From NCBI GenBank assembly GCA_035445085.1, contig DAOMQA010000013.1, positions 4,001-68,000 on the forward strand: 64,000 nucleotides of DNA, written 5' to 3'. The notes under the pieces are model-generated. The model did no database searches. It had not been told where the DNA came from and was given only the letters and a program-made list of their open reading frames with translations. The position numbers were made by a program, and so were the translations under genes. Shown here one piece after another: positions 45,602 to 53,559 of the stretch; the stretch's first letter is position 1, and every line of letters begins with the position of its first letter. The DNA is from JBDHXE01 sp035445085 (GTDB lineage Bacteria; Bacteroidota; Ignavibacteria; Kapaibacteriales; UBA2268).

Positions 45602-46306
45602 TTAGTTCACGACTAAGTAAATAGAACCAACATAGTTTTTACCTTTGGCTCTTTTTTCAGTAGGAGGCGGATTTTTGGGATCACTTTTCTGGTTGCTCTG
45701 TATGGTAAAAGTAGTTCCATCGATACCATTTAATTCAAAAAAATCAACTAATGCTTTAGCTCTTGCTTCAGTTATTTTATGATTTTCGTTAGCATCCTGA
45801 TCAGAATCCGGATAACATACTATATTAAATTTTTTATTGGAGTTATTTTTAACCGTATTAAGCACATCACTTAAAATAGTTGCTGCACCAACCTTTAATT
45901 TAAATTTATCATATTCAAAAGGATTTATATTTAATTTAATTTCAGTACCAGCTTTGTTCGGCTTTAAGAGAAAATCCTTAGATATTTCAACGTACTTATC
46001 AGAATTTGGAATACTGACTTCAAAACTTTCCGTTAGATATTGTTGATCTTTAATAATAAATGTATATATATTTCCTGAATACAAGCCAGTAACATAATAG
46101 TATCCATTATCAGCAGCATTACTTTTAGTCGAATTAACTTTTTTACCCACATTATCATACACTTCAATTTCAACTGAAATAGGGCTTTTGTCTACATAAT
46201 TAAATATCGAGCCTGTAACAGCAATGACAGATTTAAGTTGAGTGCCTGCGAAACTACTTGTTGATATTATCAATAAAAGAAAAATAATTAATCGGCAAAT
46301 TTTCAT
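45602..46306 (-). CDS. Exported OmpA-like protein with N-terminal beta-sandwich
   Basis: 234 residues. The signal peptide ends at SFAG (about residue 21). A CarboxypepD_reg-like module (about 27-110) starts VTGSIFNYVDKSPISVEIEVYD. The C-terminal module (about 140-234) reads FNIVCYPDSDQDANENHKITEARAKAL and then KRAKGKNYVGSIYLVV, an OmpA-like peptidoglycan-binding pattern in which HKITEARA is the helix. The lead Asp/Arg pair of the classic domain is only partly kept. The gene begins one base after the WD40 gene, whose last codons form its ribosome-binding site, so the two proteins are probably made in fixed ratio. Confidence 0.8.
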   Translation of the reverse strand: MKICRLIIFLLLIISTSSFAGTQLKSVIAVTGSIFNYVDKSPISVEIEVYDNVGKKVNSTKSNAADNGYYYVTGLYSGNIYTFIIKDQQYLTESFEVSIPNSDKYVEISKDFLLKPNKAGTEIKLNINPFEYDKFKLKVGAATILSDVLNTVKNNSNKKFNIVCYPDSDQDANENHKITEARAKALVDFFELNGIDGTTFTIQSNQKSDPKNPPPTEKRAKGKNYVGSIYLVVN

Positions 46307-46307
46307 A

Positions 46308-47282
46308 TTATTTTCCTCCTTTGCGAGTTAAGAACCGAACTGTTCCGTCAGCGCAACCAAGTACCAGAATAGAAGCATCTGAAACCATATCTACAGACCA
46401 AATTTCAGAATCAATCGTTTGAGAATATAGGTTTTGTCCAGTAGTTAGGTCCCATAACTTAACTTTTTTGTCTAAGCTACCACTAATTATTGTTTTGTTG
46501 TCAGCAGCAATAGAAACATCTTGAATTAATTCATCGTGGGCTTTTATTGTACGTATTAGCGAACCGTCAGATACTAACCATATTTTGATATTACCCGTTT
46601 GATCAGATGATATTAAATATTTACTATCAAAGCTATAAAGTACAGTTAGGACAGGCGACTCATGCCCATGTAAAGTCATCAAAGGCGCTTTAGTTTCTAA
46701 ATCGGTAGACCAAATTTTGATGGTTTTGTCATCAGAGCAAGAAGCGATTTGTGTACCATCATAACTATAAGCGACGTTATTAGTAGGCTTTGTATGTCCC
46801 CTTAAGGTCTTAATTTCTGTACCCAGCACTCTATCCCATAATTTAACAGTCTTGTCGAAGCTGGTACTAGCTATAAATGAACTATTATCATCTTGGCTAA
46901 AATACACCCCTATTACCTGGTCCGTGTGCCCTTTTAGTATCATATTTTGTGCGCATTTATCAACATCCCATACTCTTACAGTCATATCACTACTAGCGCT
47001 TGCTAGGAGTTTATCGTTACCAGAATATGATAGATTATTAACTTGTCCTAAATGCCCCTTTAAGGTACAAATTTCTTTGCCGTTTGGAATGCCCCATATT
47101 TTTATAGTTTCATCTAAACTACAAGTAGCAACTTGTGTATCGGCTTCATTTACGAATACACCTAAGACTTCATTAGCATGCTTGCCTATAGTTTTCATTT
47201 CATAAGTTAATGCGGCATAAGAAGCAGTACTAGCATAAAAGGCTATTAGTATTACGGGTAGTAATCGCTTAAATTTAATCAT
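46308..47282 (-). CDS. Exported WD40-repeat beta-propeller protein
   Basis: 324 residues. A signal peptide (about 1-23, ending YAA) exports a chain made almost wholly of WD40 repeats. Seven are visible, spaced about 41-44 residues, each with GH-x(n)-(S/A)-x-D-x-T-(I/V)-(K/R)-(I/L)-W (for example LASASSDMTVRVWD, IASTSFDKTVKLWD, IASCSDDKTIKIWS). It should form a single seven-bladed propeller acting in the periplasm as an interaction platform. True WD40 repeats with a signal peptide are less common in bacteria than PD40 repeats. It lies between a MerR-like gene and an OmpA-like gene. Confidence 0.92.
   Translation of the reverse strand: MIKFKRLLPVILIAFYASTASYAALTYEMKTIGKHANEVLGVFVNEADTQVATCSLDETIKIWGIPNGKEICTLKGHLGQVNNLSYSGNDKLLASASSDMTVRVWDVDKCAQNMILKGHTDQVIGVYFSQDDNSSFIASTSFDKTVKLWDRVLGTEIKTLRGHTKPTNNVAYSYDGTQIASCSDDKTIKIWSTDLETKAPLMTLHGHESPVLTVLYSFDSKYLISSDQTGNIKIWLVSDGSLIRTIKAHDELIQDVSIAADNKTIISGSLDKKVKLWDLTTGQNLYSQTIDSEIWSVDMVSDASILVLGCADGTVRFLTRKGGK
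46315..46320 (-). promoter_or_regulatory. Strong Shine-Dalgarno (AGGAGG) inside the WD40 3' end
   Basis: The minus strand reads AGGAGG eight bases before the ATG of the OmpA-like gene. The bases are codons for the RKGGK terminus of the WD40 protein, suggesting translational coupling. Confidence 0.7.
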
Positions 47283-47310
47283 CTAATCTCTCTATATATA
47301 AACATATTAA

Positions 47311-47757
47311 TTATATTTCTTGAATTTTATCGAGTAATTGCTCTAATTTAAATTTTATTTTCTTATACGTTTCGATTACAGTTTTGTTACGCACCGTTTG
47401 ATTTTCATCGTCAAAAGATATTTGTAGATTATTAGCAGCTTGTGCTTTATGACTGTTCTTAGTTTCTTTATTATCTTTGTTAGCGGAAAAATCCATCTGA
47501 CGAATCTGCTCTTTTGCTCCTTGTATAGATAATTTATCATCACGAAGTAATTTTTTTACAGCTTTAATGATTTCTATATCTTTTTCTGAATAGACTCTTT
47601 TTCCAGCTTTATTTTTCTTAGGTGATATTTGGTGAAATTCTTTTTCCCAATACCTTAACACATAAGTCTCTTCGTCTAATTGCTTTGAAACATCGCTAAT
47701 TGAGTAATATAAGCGTAACATATTATTATAATTATTTAACTTTTCATCCGTTATCAA
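47311..47757 (-). CDS. MerR-family transcriptional regulator
   Basis: 148 residues (136 if the ATG at 47721 is used, giving MLRLYYSI). The winged HTH begins YYSISDVSKQLDEETYVLRYWEKEF and continues RVYSEKDIEIIKAVKKLLRDDKLSIQGAKEQI, a typical MerR N-terminal domain. The C-terminal 50 residues form a helix, probably a dimerising coiled coil. There is no metal-binding cysteine pattern. It is upstream of the WD40/OmpA-like pair by 28 bp and divergent from rpoZ. A near-perfect 40-bp palindrome in between is a likely binding site. Confidence 0.88.
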   Translation of the reverse strand: MITDEKLNNYNNMLRLYYSISDVSKQLDEETYVLRYWEKEFHQISPKKNKAGKRVYSEKDIEIIKAVKKLLRDDKLSIQGAKEQIRQMDFSANKDNKETKNSHKAQAANNLQISFDDENQTVRNKTVIETYKKIKFKLEQLLDKIQEI

Positions 47758-47770
47758 TACTAACTTAAGA

Positions 47771-47810
47771 AATAATTTTCAAATAATAATATTATTTTTT
47801 GAAAATTATT
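47771..47810. repeat. 40-bp near-perfect palindrome, possible MerR operator
   Basis: The two 20-base halves (47771-47790 and 47791-47810) are reverse complements at 19 of 20 positions. It is centred between the merR and rpoZ start codons and ends two bases before the TATTTTTG element of rpoZ. The position fits a self-binding site that also covers the -33 region of rpoZ. A cruciform or hairpin without protein binding is the alternative. Confidence 0.7.
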
Positions 47811-47812
47811 AT

Positions 47813-47820
47813 TATTTTTG
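47813..47820 (+). promoter_or_regulatory. Bacteroidota-type -7 element (TATTTTTG) for rpoZ
   Basis: TATTTTTG matches TAnnTTTG and ends 35 nt before the ATG at 47856. It abuts the palindrome at 47771-47810. Confidence 0.5.
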
Positions 47821-47855
47821 CTTTTTACGTTTAATTAATGGGAGAAAGAAAATAG

Positions 47856-48146
47856 ATGAGTAAGTATGTAGTAAACCCTGTTTTAGTTAGAATGAAAGAA
47901 TCATCTAAAGGTTCAATTTATCAATCTATAGTTGCAATGGGGTTTAGAGCAAGACAAATCAATGACTTTATAAAATTAGAAATGAACGACAGGATGGCTG
48001 ATATTGTCCCTACTCCCGACGATTCTGATACAGTTAATTTCGACCAACTTTCTATAAGTAAAGAATTTGATAAATTACCAAAGCCGACTTTTATGGCAAT
48101 GCGTGAAATTTATGATGAGAAACTACACTTCAAATTAGAAGACTAA
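47856..48146 (+). CDS. rpoZ: DNA-directed RNA polymerase omega subunit (Rpb6-like)
   Basis: 96 residues. The core GSIYQSIVAMGFRARQIN near residues 19-36 and the C-terminal KLPKPTFMAMREIYD match the Bacteroidota type of omega, where YxxVVxxxKRARQI and LPKPT are conserved. It helps assemble and stabilise RNA polymerase. A GGGAG run at 47840-47844 is a possible ribosome site. A hairpin terminator follows. It is transcribed alone and divergently from a MerR regulator, which is not its usual context. Confidence 0.85.
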   Translation: MSKYVVNPVLVRMKESSKGSIYQSIVAMGFRARQINDFIKLEMNDRMADIVPTPDDSDTVNFDQLSISKEFDKLPKPTFMAMREIYDEKLHFKLED

Positions 48147-48169
48147 TTAATCACTAATTATAAGTTTTA

Positions 48170-48205
48170 GAAAGCGGTGTAAGAACTGACTCATACACCG
48201 CTTTC
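48170..48205. terminator. Hairpin terminator between rpoZ and the cytoplasmic carbonic anhydrase gene
   Basis: A perfect 12-bp stem (48170-48181 with 48194-48205) with a 12-nt loop. ATTTT follows on the plus strand and CTAAAA on the minus strand, so it serves the convergent genes with a modest U-tract. Confidence 0.75.
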
Positions 48206-48240
48206 ATTTTAATCTTTAAGCTACAATATTGGACACGTTA

Positions 48241-48816
48241 CTAAATATTTTCAATGAAATCTACTTTACCAGTCTCAATATTATATATACCCCCTACTAT
48301 CTGCAAACTTCCACTTTGCACTAAATCATTTATTATTTTACTATTATTTTTAGCATATTCTATTTGATATAAAATATTTTCTTTAATAGACTCTGCCCAA
48401 ATTTTATTAAAATCGTTACCACTTGCTTTAATATCAGAAATAGCTGGTTCAATTTTATCTATAATAGCCTGAATATTAGGTGAAGTATTCTGGTTGTTTG
48501 ATAAAGCTGCATTAACAGCACCGCACTTAGTATGTCCCATAATTAGTATCAATGGCGTATTAAGAAGCTGAACGGCATATTCTATACTACCTAATTCAAT
48601 TTTATCTAATACATTTCCTGCAGTTCTGATAACAAAAAATTTGCCTAATGATTCATCAAAAATCAATTCTGCAGGCGTTCGCGAATCGCTACACGTAACC
48701 ATTACCACATAAGGGGATTGACTTTGTGTAAGTTGAAAACGCTCATCTTCATAATCTTTTGGTCTAGGTTCATTATTAACAAACCTTTGGTTACCTTCTT
48801 TTAAATAGTTTAACAT
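48241..48816 (-). CDS. Beta-class carbonic anhydrase (cytoplasmic)
   Basis: 191 residues with no signal peptide. The zinc ligands are Cys in VTCSDSR (near residue 42) and His/Cys in GHTKCGAV (near 98-101). The Asp-Arg pair of CSDSR is the catalytic dyad. It interconverts CO2 and bicarbonate, which carbamoyl-phosphate and acetyl-CoA carboxylation need. A closely related, exported copy lies 105 bp upstream. AGGAG eight bases before its ATG is a good ribosome site. Confidence 0.95.
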   Translation of the reverse strand: MLNYLKEGNQRFVNNEPRPKDYEDERFQLTQSQSPYVVMVTCSDSRTPAELIFDESLGKFFVIRTAGNVLDKIELGSIEYAVQLLNTPLILIMGHTKCGAVNAALSNNQNTSPNIQAIIDKIEPAISDIKASGNDFNKIWAESIKENILYQIEYAKNNSKIINDLVQSGSLQIVGGIYNIETGKVDFIENI

Positions 48817-48862
48817 AACATTACTCCTATACTATTTTTATTTTTATAATTTTATCAAAAAC

Positions 48863-48905
48863 AAAGCGAACAGTAAACTTATAAATTAAATTTACCGTTC
48901 GCTTT
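48863..48905 (-). terminator. Hairpin terminator after the exported carbonic anhydrase gene
   Basis: A 15-bp stem (48863-48877 with 48891-48905) has one position that is an A-C mismatch on the plus strand but a G-U pair on the minus transcript. This identifies the minus strand as the working strand. U-rich sequence follows. Confidence 0.75.
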
Positions 48906-48921
48906 AAAGTTTCATTTCACA

Positions 48922-49560
48922 CTACTCATTAATAAATTCAACTTTACCCGATTCAATATCGTATATAGCCCCTACAATCTCAAGCTGTTTAGAAATTATT
49001 AATTTATTTAATATTTGGCTATTTTTCTTTAGATAGTCTATTTGGTTATTTACATTGAATTTAATAGCTTCATCTAAATCTATACTTTTATGCAATTTGT
49101 CTGAATCTTTAGGTAGAATTATCTTATCTACAATAGCGTTTAAATTTTTCGAAGGTAATTTAGTAGCTGCTAATTTAGCTTTTACTGCTCCGCACGACTT
49201 ATGCCCCATAATAATAAGAGTTTTAGAATTTAATTGAGTAGCAGCATATTCTATACTACCTAATTCAATTTTGTCTAATACATTCCCTGCATTTCTAATT
49301 ACAAATAATTTGCCTAATGATTCATCAAAAATATATTCAACTGGTACTCGCGAGTCGCTACAAGTTACAACAATTGCATAAGGGCTTTGTGAATTAGTTA
49401 GCTTTGTTCTATCACCTTTAAAGTCTTTAAATAGTAGTTTGCCATTTACAAATCTATTATTCCCATCTTTTAACAGTTTCAAAGCTTCGCTATCTTGGGC
49501 AGTTAGGTACGCACTTGCAATAATGACGAACGAAATTATATATATACTTATTCTATTCAT
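48922..49560 (-). CDS. Beta-class carbonic anhydrase (exported)
   Basis: 212 residues. A signal peptide (MNRISIYIISFVIIASAYLTAQ) precedes a beta-carbonic anhydrase with CSDSR and GHKSCGAV zinc motifs. Residues FDESLGK-(L/F)-FVIR-(N/T)-AGNVLDKIELGSIEYA are almost the same as in the downstream cytoplasmic paralogue, and the DNA is also alike there, pointing to a tandem duplication followed by gain (or loss) of a signal sequence. A periplasmic enzyme could help take up CO2 or bicarbonate. It lies 16 bp after dnaN, on the same strand. Confidence 0.93.
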   Translation of the reverse strand: MNRISIYIISFVIIASAYLTAQDSEALKLLKDGNNRFVNGKLLFKDFKGDRTKLTNSQSPYAIVVTCSDSRVPVEYIFDESLGKLFVIRNAGNVLDKIELGSIEYAATQLNSKTLIIMGHKSCGAVKAKLAATKLPSKNLNAIVDKIILPKDSDKLHKSIDLDEAIKFNVNNQIDYLKKNSQILNKLIISKQLEIVGAIYDIESGKVEFINE

Positions 49561-49576
49561 AGGCTTTATTACTTAA

Positions 49577-50776
49577 TTAGTTAGTCGCTAATCTAACTGG
49601 CATTATTAGCATTAATAAATCATTTTTATCATTTATCGGTAATACTAAAGTAGGTTTAGACGGTTCAGAAAATGTAATTTTTATTATATTATTACTTGTG
49701 TCATTATCACTTATATTATTTAAAGCATCTTCTATAAATTTGATATTAAATGCAACTTCAAAATTTTCTGAATTAAATTCACAATTAATCGAATCCTGTC
49801 CAGAAGTTTGAGCTTCGTCATCATTAAAAGTTATTGTCAAATTACTTGGATTGATAGTCATTCTTATTTGAGATGATTTTTTATTCGCCATTGTAGATAG
49901 CGGCTTAAGTTTATTTAAGAATTGATTTTTATCAATCATTAGCTCCAAATTATTATTAGATGGAATTACTACATCATAAGGTGGAAACTTTTCATCAATT
50001 AATTTAGTAACAAAGATTGTGTTGCCATAATCAAATCGAATATGTGAAATTTTGTTATTATTTTCGACAAATGATAAAGCTATTTCTTCCTCGTCTAATT
50101 TTTTCAGAAATTCAATAGATTTACCTGGTATGATTACATCTAAATCATTTATTTTGCTAGGCTTTTCTAATTGGGAGCTTGCTTTGACTAATCTATAGCT
50201 ATCAGTTGAAACAGCGTTTATATAATTTTCTCTAAATTGGAACAATACACCTGTCATAGACGGTCTGTATTCATCGTCAGAAATAGATATAGATGTCTTG
50301 GTAGCTAATCTCACCAAATCATCTCTTTTCATAACAAAGTATTTGCCACCTTCTATTAAAGATTGTTCGCTTTCCATACTACTAATATCTGGTTTTTCTT
50401 CATTGAACAATTCAGGTAGTGATAAATAATCTTCCGGGTTTAGCCCTTTGAATTTGTACACCCCTTCTCCAATGGTGATTTTAATATCATAATTTTCTGT
50501 ATCTGCTTCTAATGTAATTAGCAAAGCACCTGAATACGATTTTATTAAATCATTTACTTTTTTACCAGGTATTAATATTTTCCCATCTACGCTACCATCT
50601 ACCTCAACCCATGAAAGAATAGAAATATCTTTATCCGAGCTAATTGCTTTTAACTTATTAGATTCTAAGGATATATAAATATGCTCCAAGACTGGTATTG
50701 CTGATTTTTGTGGTAGAACTAAATTGACTTTACTAATCAATTTTTGAAAGATTGAAAGGTTAGTTTGAAATTTCAT
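49577..50776 (-). CDS. dnaN: DNA polymerase III sliding clamp (beta subunit)
   Basis: 399 residues from the ATG at 50776, the usual clamp N-terminus MKFQTNLSIFQKLISKV (a TTG at 50800 adds eight). Three clamp repeats are seen, each with the conserved strand pattern. EYRPSMTGVLF in domain two and the end LPINDKNDLLMLIMPVRL are typical of the family. It holds the replicative polymerase on DNA. Unusually for many bacteria, neither dnaA nor recF lies next to it; it is divergent from psd and upstream of two carbonic anhydrase genes. TAATTTTG at 50841-50848 is a likely promoter. Confidence 0.96.
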   Translation of the reverse strand: MKFQTNLSIFQKLISKVNLVLPQKSAIPVLEHIYISLESNKLKAISSDKDISILSWVEVDGSVDGKILIPGKKVNDLIKSYSGALLITLEADTENYDIKITIGEGVYKFKGLNPEDYLSLPELFNEEKPDISSMESEQSLIEGGKYFVMKRDDLVRLATKTSISISDDEYRPSMTGVLFQFRENYINAVSTDSYRLVKASSQLEKPSKINDLDVIIPGKSIEFLKKLDEEEIALSFVENNNKISHIRFDYGNTIFVTKLIDEKFPPYDVVIPSNNNLELMIDKNQFLNKLKPLSTMANKKSSQIRMTINPSNLTITFNDDEAQTSGQDSINCEFNSENFEVAFNIKFIEDALNNISDNDTSNNIIKITFSEPSKPTLVLPINDKNDLLMLIMPVRLATN

Positions 50777-50840
50777 AATTTTACCCAATGTTTGTTTCAA
50801 TTTTTTGTTTTATTTTGCAACATTAATTTTATATAATTTA

Positions 50841-50848
50841 CAAAATTA
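50841..50848 (-). promoter_or_regulatory. Bacteroidota-type -7 element (TAATTTTG) for dnaN
   Basis: The minus strand reads TAATTTTG, a TAnnTTTG match, 64 nt upstream of the dnaN ATG. Confidence 0.4.
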
Positions 50849-50897
50849 GTTAAGACAAATTGATTAGAGTATAAAAAGTTTTCAACAAAGGTAAAAT

Positions 50898-51557
50898 ATG
50901 CTAACAAGATACGGCACAGACAATATAATAGTAATGATTATATTAGGAATTGGACTAATCGTTCTATCTTATTATATATCAATAACTTGGATACGTATTC
51001 CAATTTTAATACTATCATGTATTATAATATTTATGGCATTTTACTTTTTCAGAGATCCTGAACGGCACATCCCAGAGGAAGCACAACATAATAATTCTAT
51101 TGTATTAGCACCTGCCGATGGGAAGGTAATGAACATTATAGAAGTAATCGAAAAAGATTATATTAAAACGCACACTAAACGTATAAGTATCTTTTTATCG
51201 CCTTTAGATGTGCATGTAAACCGCTCTCCTGTTAGTGGGAAAATAGAATTTATAGACTACCAACCGGGAAAGTTCCTTGCAGCTTATGACCATGCTGCTT
51301 CAGACAAAAATGAGCAGTCAAAAATTGGCGTTATGACTGATTTTGGTCCCGTATTATTTAAGCAAATTGTAGGTGCTTTAGCACGTCGAGTAGTTTATGA
51401 AGTAATGATAGGAAATGATATAAAGTCTGGCGAAAAGTTTGGTATGATGAAATTTGGCTCAAGGATGGATATTTTTTTACCTTTAGATACTGATATACTA
51501 TGTAAAGTTGGCGATAAAATAATTGCTGGCGAAACAATAATTGCGAAAATGCGATGA
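50898..51557 (+). CDS. psd: Phosphatidylserine decarboxylase (short, PSD-A type)
   Basis: 219 residues. Two N-terminal membrane helices (about 11-50) are followed by the short-form enzyme: LAPADGKVM near 72, IFLSPLDVHVNRSP near 100, and the self-cleavage site in MKFGSRMD near 185, where the chain is cut before Ser to make the pyruvoyl group. It converts phosphatidylserine to phosphatidylethanolamine at the membrane. It overlaps pssA by four bases (ATGA), so the two consecutive steps are coupled. Confidence 0.94.
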   Translation: MLTRYGTDNIIVMIILGIGLIVLSYYISITWIRIPILILSCIIIFMAFYFFRDPERHIPEEAQHNNSIVLAPADGKVMNIIEVIEKDYIKTHTKRISIFLSPLDVHVNRSPVSGKIEFIDYQPGKFLAAYDHAASDKNEQSKIGVMTDFGPVLFKQIVGALARRVVYEVMIGNDIKSGEKFGMMKFGSRMDIFLPLDTDILCKVGDKIIAGETIIAKMR

Positions 51558-52333
51558 AACGAATAAGAGTTACACGCTCATTAGTTCCTAATCTTCTTAC
51601 ATTAGTAAATCTTTTTTGCGGATTTGCGGCAATAGTCTATGCTTCGCAACATTTATTAGAAAAGGCTGCCATCTTTATATTAATTGCAGCAGTTTTTGAT
51701 ATGTTAGATGGTTTTGCTGCAAGGTTAATTAAGGCGGCAAGCGAATTTGGCGCAGAATTAGATTCACTCTGTGATGTGGTATCTTTTGGAGTAGCTCCTT
51801 CCTTTATGCTATATCAAGCGTACTTTTTTCAATATAATGAATTTGGTATACTTTTATCGTCATTTCCCGCTTTGGCTGGGGCATCAAGATTAGCTAGATT
51901 TAATATTCAATTAGTCTCCTTAGAAGATAAAAAGTACTTTACAGGCTTGCCAATCCCATCGGGAGCTTTAACTATTTTATCTTATTTGATATTTTTTCAT
52001 GGTAGCTTAGCGCACAATACATTACTTCAAACTATAGCAATTTTTGTAGTAACTATCGTTACATCATTGGTAATGGTATCTACTATTAAATTTAATAATT
52101 TACCACGACCAAATTTACAATATATTAAAGAAAATAAAGTTTTTAGTCTTTTATCATTAGTTGGTTTAATCTCAATTATCATTACAAAGGGTCAGACTTT
52201 ATTTTTAATAATGGCAATTTATATTATCATCTCTAGTATCAGGCATTTATTTGTGCTTTATAATAAAAATGAAATTGAAGATGATGATTTAGAATTAGAA
52301 GAATCTGAAGAATCCGACAATGGAATAAATTAA
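51554..52333 (+). CDS. pssA: CDP-diacylglycerol-serine O-phosphatidyltransferase
   Basis: 259 residues with several membrane helices. The CDP-alcohol phosphotransferase signature DG-x2-AR-x8-G-x3-D-x3-D is complete (DGFAAR ... GAELDSLCD, near residues 48-70). It makes phosphatidylserine from CDP-diacylglycerol and serine. The C-terminal tail is highly acidic. It forms a two-gene unit with psd. Confidence 0.94.
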   Translation: MKRIRVTRSLVPNLLTLVNLFCGFAAIVYASQHLLEKAAIFILIAAVFDMLDGFAARLIKAASEFGAELDSLCDVVSFGVAPSFMLYQAYFFQYNEFGILLSSFPALAGASRLARFNIQLVSLEDKKYFTGLPIPSGALTILSYLIFFHGSLAHNTLLQTIAIFVVTIVTSLVMVSTIKFNNLPRPNLQYIKENKVFSLLSLVGLISIIITKGQTLFLIMAIYIIISSIRHLFVLYNKNEIEDDDLELEESEESDNGIN

Positions 52334-52353
52334 GAAAATTATCAATTATTGCT

Positions 52354-52361
52354 TACTTTTG
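52354..52361 (+). promoter_or_regulatory. Bacteroidota-type -7 element (TACTTTTG) for purS-purQ
   Basis: TACTTTTG matches TAnnTTTG and ends 27 nt before the ATG of purS. Confidence 0.5.
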
Positions 52362-52388
52362 TAAATATTAATTATTTGGAATTGACAA

Positions 52389-52646
52389 ATGCTGACTTTT
52401 AAAGCAAATATTAAAATTACACTTAGGAAAGGTATTCTTGATGTTCAAGGTAAAGCTGTAGAAAAAGCTCTATTATCTATGGGATACGATACGATGGAAA
52501 ATGTAAGAATCGGCAAATATATAACTTTAAATATCAAAGCTGAAAATGAATCACTTGCCTTAGAATATACCAATAAGGCTTGCAATGAGTTTATAGCTAA
52601 TCCAATAATTGAAGATTATGAAGTTTCGTTGGAGAAAATTGACTAA
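52389..52646 (+). CDS. purS: Phosphoribosylformylglycinamidine synthase subunit PurS
   Basis: 85 residues. The N-terminus FKANIKITLRKGILDVQGKAVEKAL and the IGKYITLNI strand match PurS. It bridges PurQ and the small PurL in the three-part FGAM synthase of purine synthesis. The TAATG overlap with purQ confirms the unit. PurL itself is not in this window. Confidence 0.95.
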   Translation: MLTFKANIKITLRKGILDVQGKAVEKALLSMGYDTMENVRIGKYITLNIKAENESLALEYTNKACNEFIANPIIEDYEVSLEKID

Positions 52647-53335
52647 TGAAATTCGGTGTAGTAGTATTTCCGGGCTCTAATTGCGACCATGATGCCTTTA
52701 ATTCGATTCAACAGAATGCTGGCTATGACGTAGAATACTTGTGGCATAAAGACTCTACTATAAGTAATGATATAGATTGTATTGTGTTGCCGGGCGGTTT
52801 CTCTTATGGTGATTATCTTAGATGCGGTGCAGTAGCAAGATTTTCCCCTATTATGAGGGAGATAGTGCAATTTGCAGATAAAGGGAAGTTTATAATTGGC
52901 ATCTGTAATGGATTTCAAATATTGACCGAAGCTGGCCTATTACCAGGTGCTTTAATAAGAAATTCAAATTTGCACTTTATATGCAAAGATGTGAATCTAA
53001 AAGTTCTCAATAGAACAACTAATTTCTCAAATAAAATTAATCAGGATGTTATTAGAATTCCTATTGCCCACGGCGAGGGTAACTATGTTGCTGATAATGA
53101 TACAATTAAATTATTAGAAGATAATAACCAAATCGTATTTAAGTATTCTGATGAAAGCGGGAATATTACTGAAAATAGCAACCCTAATGGCTCAATCAAT
53201 AATATTGCAGGCATAATTAATTCAAAAGGAAATGTAATGGGAATGATGCCACATCCAGAAAGATATTGTGATAGCTTGATTGGTGGCGATGAAGGCTTAT
53301 TTGTTTTTCATTCAATAGCTAATTTTAATAATTAA
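52646..53335 (+). CDS. purQ: Phosphoribosylformylglycinamidine synthase subunit PurQ
   Basis: 229 residues, class I glutamine amidotransferase. VVFPGSNCDHD at 5-15, LPGGFSYGDYLRCGA near 49, the nucleophile in GICNGFQIL near 91, and MPHPER near the C-terminus with its His and Glu. It supplies ammonia to PurL. Start codon overlaps the purS stop by one base. Confidence 0.96.
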   Translation: MKFGVVVFPGSNCDHDAFNSIQQNAGYDVEYLWHKDSTISNDIDCIVLPGGFSYGDYLRCGAVARFSPIMREIVQFADKGKFIIGICNGFQILTEAGLLPGALIRNSNLHFICKDVNLKVLNRTTNFSNKINQDVIRIPIAHGEGNYVADNDTIKLLEDNNQIVFKYSDESGNITENSNPNGSINNIAGIINSKGNVMGMMPHPERYCDSLIGGDEGLFVFHSIANFNN

Positions 53336-53350
53336 TAGGAGACTATCCTT

Positions 53351-53542
53351 ATGTTTGGGTTAGGTTCTACAGAAATAATACTAATTGTATTAGTTTTAGT
53401 GCTTCTTTTTGGAGCTAAAAAAATTCCTGAATTAATGAAAGGCTTGGGTAGCGGTATAAAAGAGTTCAAGAAAGCTTCTAATGTAGAGGATAATGAAGAC
53501 GAGAAATTAGAACAGAAGAACAATAACAAGCCTATCAACTAA
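53351..53542 (+). CDS. tatA: Twin-arginine translocase subunit TatA
   Basis: 63 residues. A single N-terminal membrane helix is followed by the FG hinge and amphipathic helix (LLFGAKKIPELMKGLGSGIKEF), then an acidic tail. An AGGAGA ribosome site is 8 bases upstream. It would form the pore of the Tat system, which exports folded proteins. No tatC is seen in this window. Confidence 0.93.
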   Translation: MFGLGSTEIILIVLVLVLLFGAKKIPELMKGLGSGIKEFKKASNVEDNEDEKLEQKNNNKPIN

Positions 53543-53559
53543 ATAAATTAAATTGCTTT

